From Rotaria sordida (taxonomy: Eukaryota > Rotifera > Eurotatoria > Philodinida > Philodinidae): a stretch of DNA of 64,000 nucleotides. Both the position numbers and the translations under genes were made by a program. The stretch covers positions 157,477 to 221,476 of the forward strand of contig CAJNOL010000161.1 of assembly GCA_905250125.1 (NCBI GenBank), read 5' to 3'. The notes beneath the pieces were generated by a model. The model did no database searches and was not told the DNA's origin. It saw only the letters and a program-made list of their open reading frames with translations. Positions 63,600 through 64,000 of this stretch are shown one piece after another; positions within the stretch are counted from its first letter, which is position 1, and each line of letters begins with the position of its first letter.

Positions 63600-64000
63600 T
63601 CAATCAGATCGATCATCACTTTCTGCATACCTTAATACAAAATAAAAACATTAAATTAATTAGAAAATAAAATTCAAATAATTTTTTACCGATGAACAAC
63701 ATTAACTGCTTGTTGTTGAGGTGATCGATCTTTTGACAATGGCCGATTACGACGTGTTCTTTAAAGTAATGTTCAAATTTTCAATAAAAAGAATTTTTTT
63801 TTCCTATTTTACTTTGGTGATGATGATTTTGATCTCGATCTTTGACGATTATCACGTTTATTATATTGCATTGGACTACGTGATCGAGAATATCGTCGTC
63901 GTCGATCAAAAGTCCTATTTTAATTCAAAAAAAACATATATAATCTATTTACAAAAAAAAAAAAGAAACAGAATTTATATTTTAAATCTTACCTATCATC
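63600..64000 (-). CDS. RS-rich protein, C-terminal part
   Basis: Exons 64000-63993 (cut by the window edge), 63914-63813, 63758-63690 and 63630-63600 join in frame on the minus strand, with introns of 78, 54 and 59 bp. The peptide is TFDRRRRYSRSRSPMQYNK, then RDNRQRSRSKSSSPKTRRN, then a Gln/Val stretch and AESDDRSD before TGA. This is an RS domain of the kind that ends SR splicing factors or SR-related proteins. Any RRM lies beyond the window. It sits upstream of, and in the same direction as, the SR gene at 60602-63378, with about 220 bp between them; a tandem duplicate is possible but cannot be judged from this tail. Confidence 0.75.

Overview
The window is AT-rich eukaryotic DNA with about a dozen intron-bearing animal-type genes. 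Most introns are about 45-75 bp with GT..AG ends; the few long ones mostly hold repeats. Three things suggest a bdelloid rotifer (for example Rotaria or Adineta): metazoan genes mixed with genes whose nearest known families are bacterial or fungal, very short introns, and start codons lying directly behind a 3' splice acceptor, as expected from spliced-leader trans-splicing. The organism is an inference from these traits; no database search was possible.

Layout. 1-144: 3' end of a small hydrophilic Grg1/CCG-1-like stress protein. 1819-3167 (-): leucine-rich-repeat protein. 3524-4009 (+): decayed gene. 4127-5725 (+): DJ-1/PARK7. 5862-11720 (+): NSD-type histone methyltransferase. 12729-13709 (+): unrecognised single-exon gene. 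13865-18505: repeat-dense block with a 412-bp palindrome and elements nested inside elements. 18772-21359 (+): cyclin A. 21360-27379: gene-free, with foldback elements. 27380-28336 (-): low-complexity protein. 29108-32640 (-): membrane-anchored P-loop ATPase. 35896-37532 (+): bacterial-type NADP glutamate dehydrogenase. 38770-44487 (+): SYF1/XAB2 spliceosomal HAT-repeat protein with a shortened C-terminus. 44764-46303: large foldback with an assembly gap at its centre. 46940-47013: tRNA-Ile(AAT). 48650-50336 (-): INCENP-like IN-box protein. 51839-52911 (+): MARCH-type RING-CH ligase. 54213-58710 (-): QRICH2/DUF4795-like coiled-coil protein. 60602-63378 (-): SR splicing factor. 63600-64000 (-): C-terminal part of a second RS-rich protein.

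There is no single pathway. Cell division (cyclin A, INCENP), chromatin and splicing (NSD, SYF1, two RS proteins) and stress or metabolism (DJ-1, Grg1-like, GDH) are all represented. The decayed gene, PARK7 and NSD lie head to tail with gaps of 117 and 136 bp, and the last two have an AG directly before the ATG, so they may be an operon resolved by trans-splicing.

The strongest unexplained signal is the density of palindromic (foldback) and terminal-inverted-repeat elements: at least a dozen in 64 kb, several inside introns, with TA or 8-bp target duplications, one set nested three deep, and one with the assembly gap exactly at its hairpin tip.
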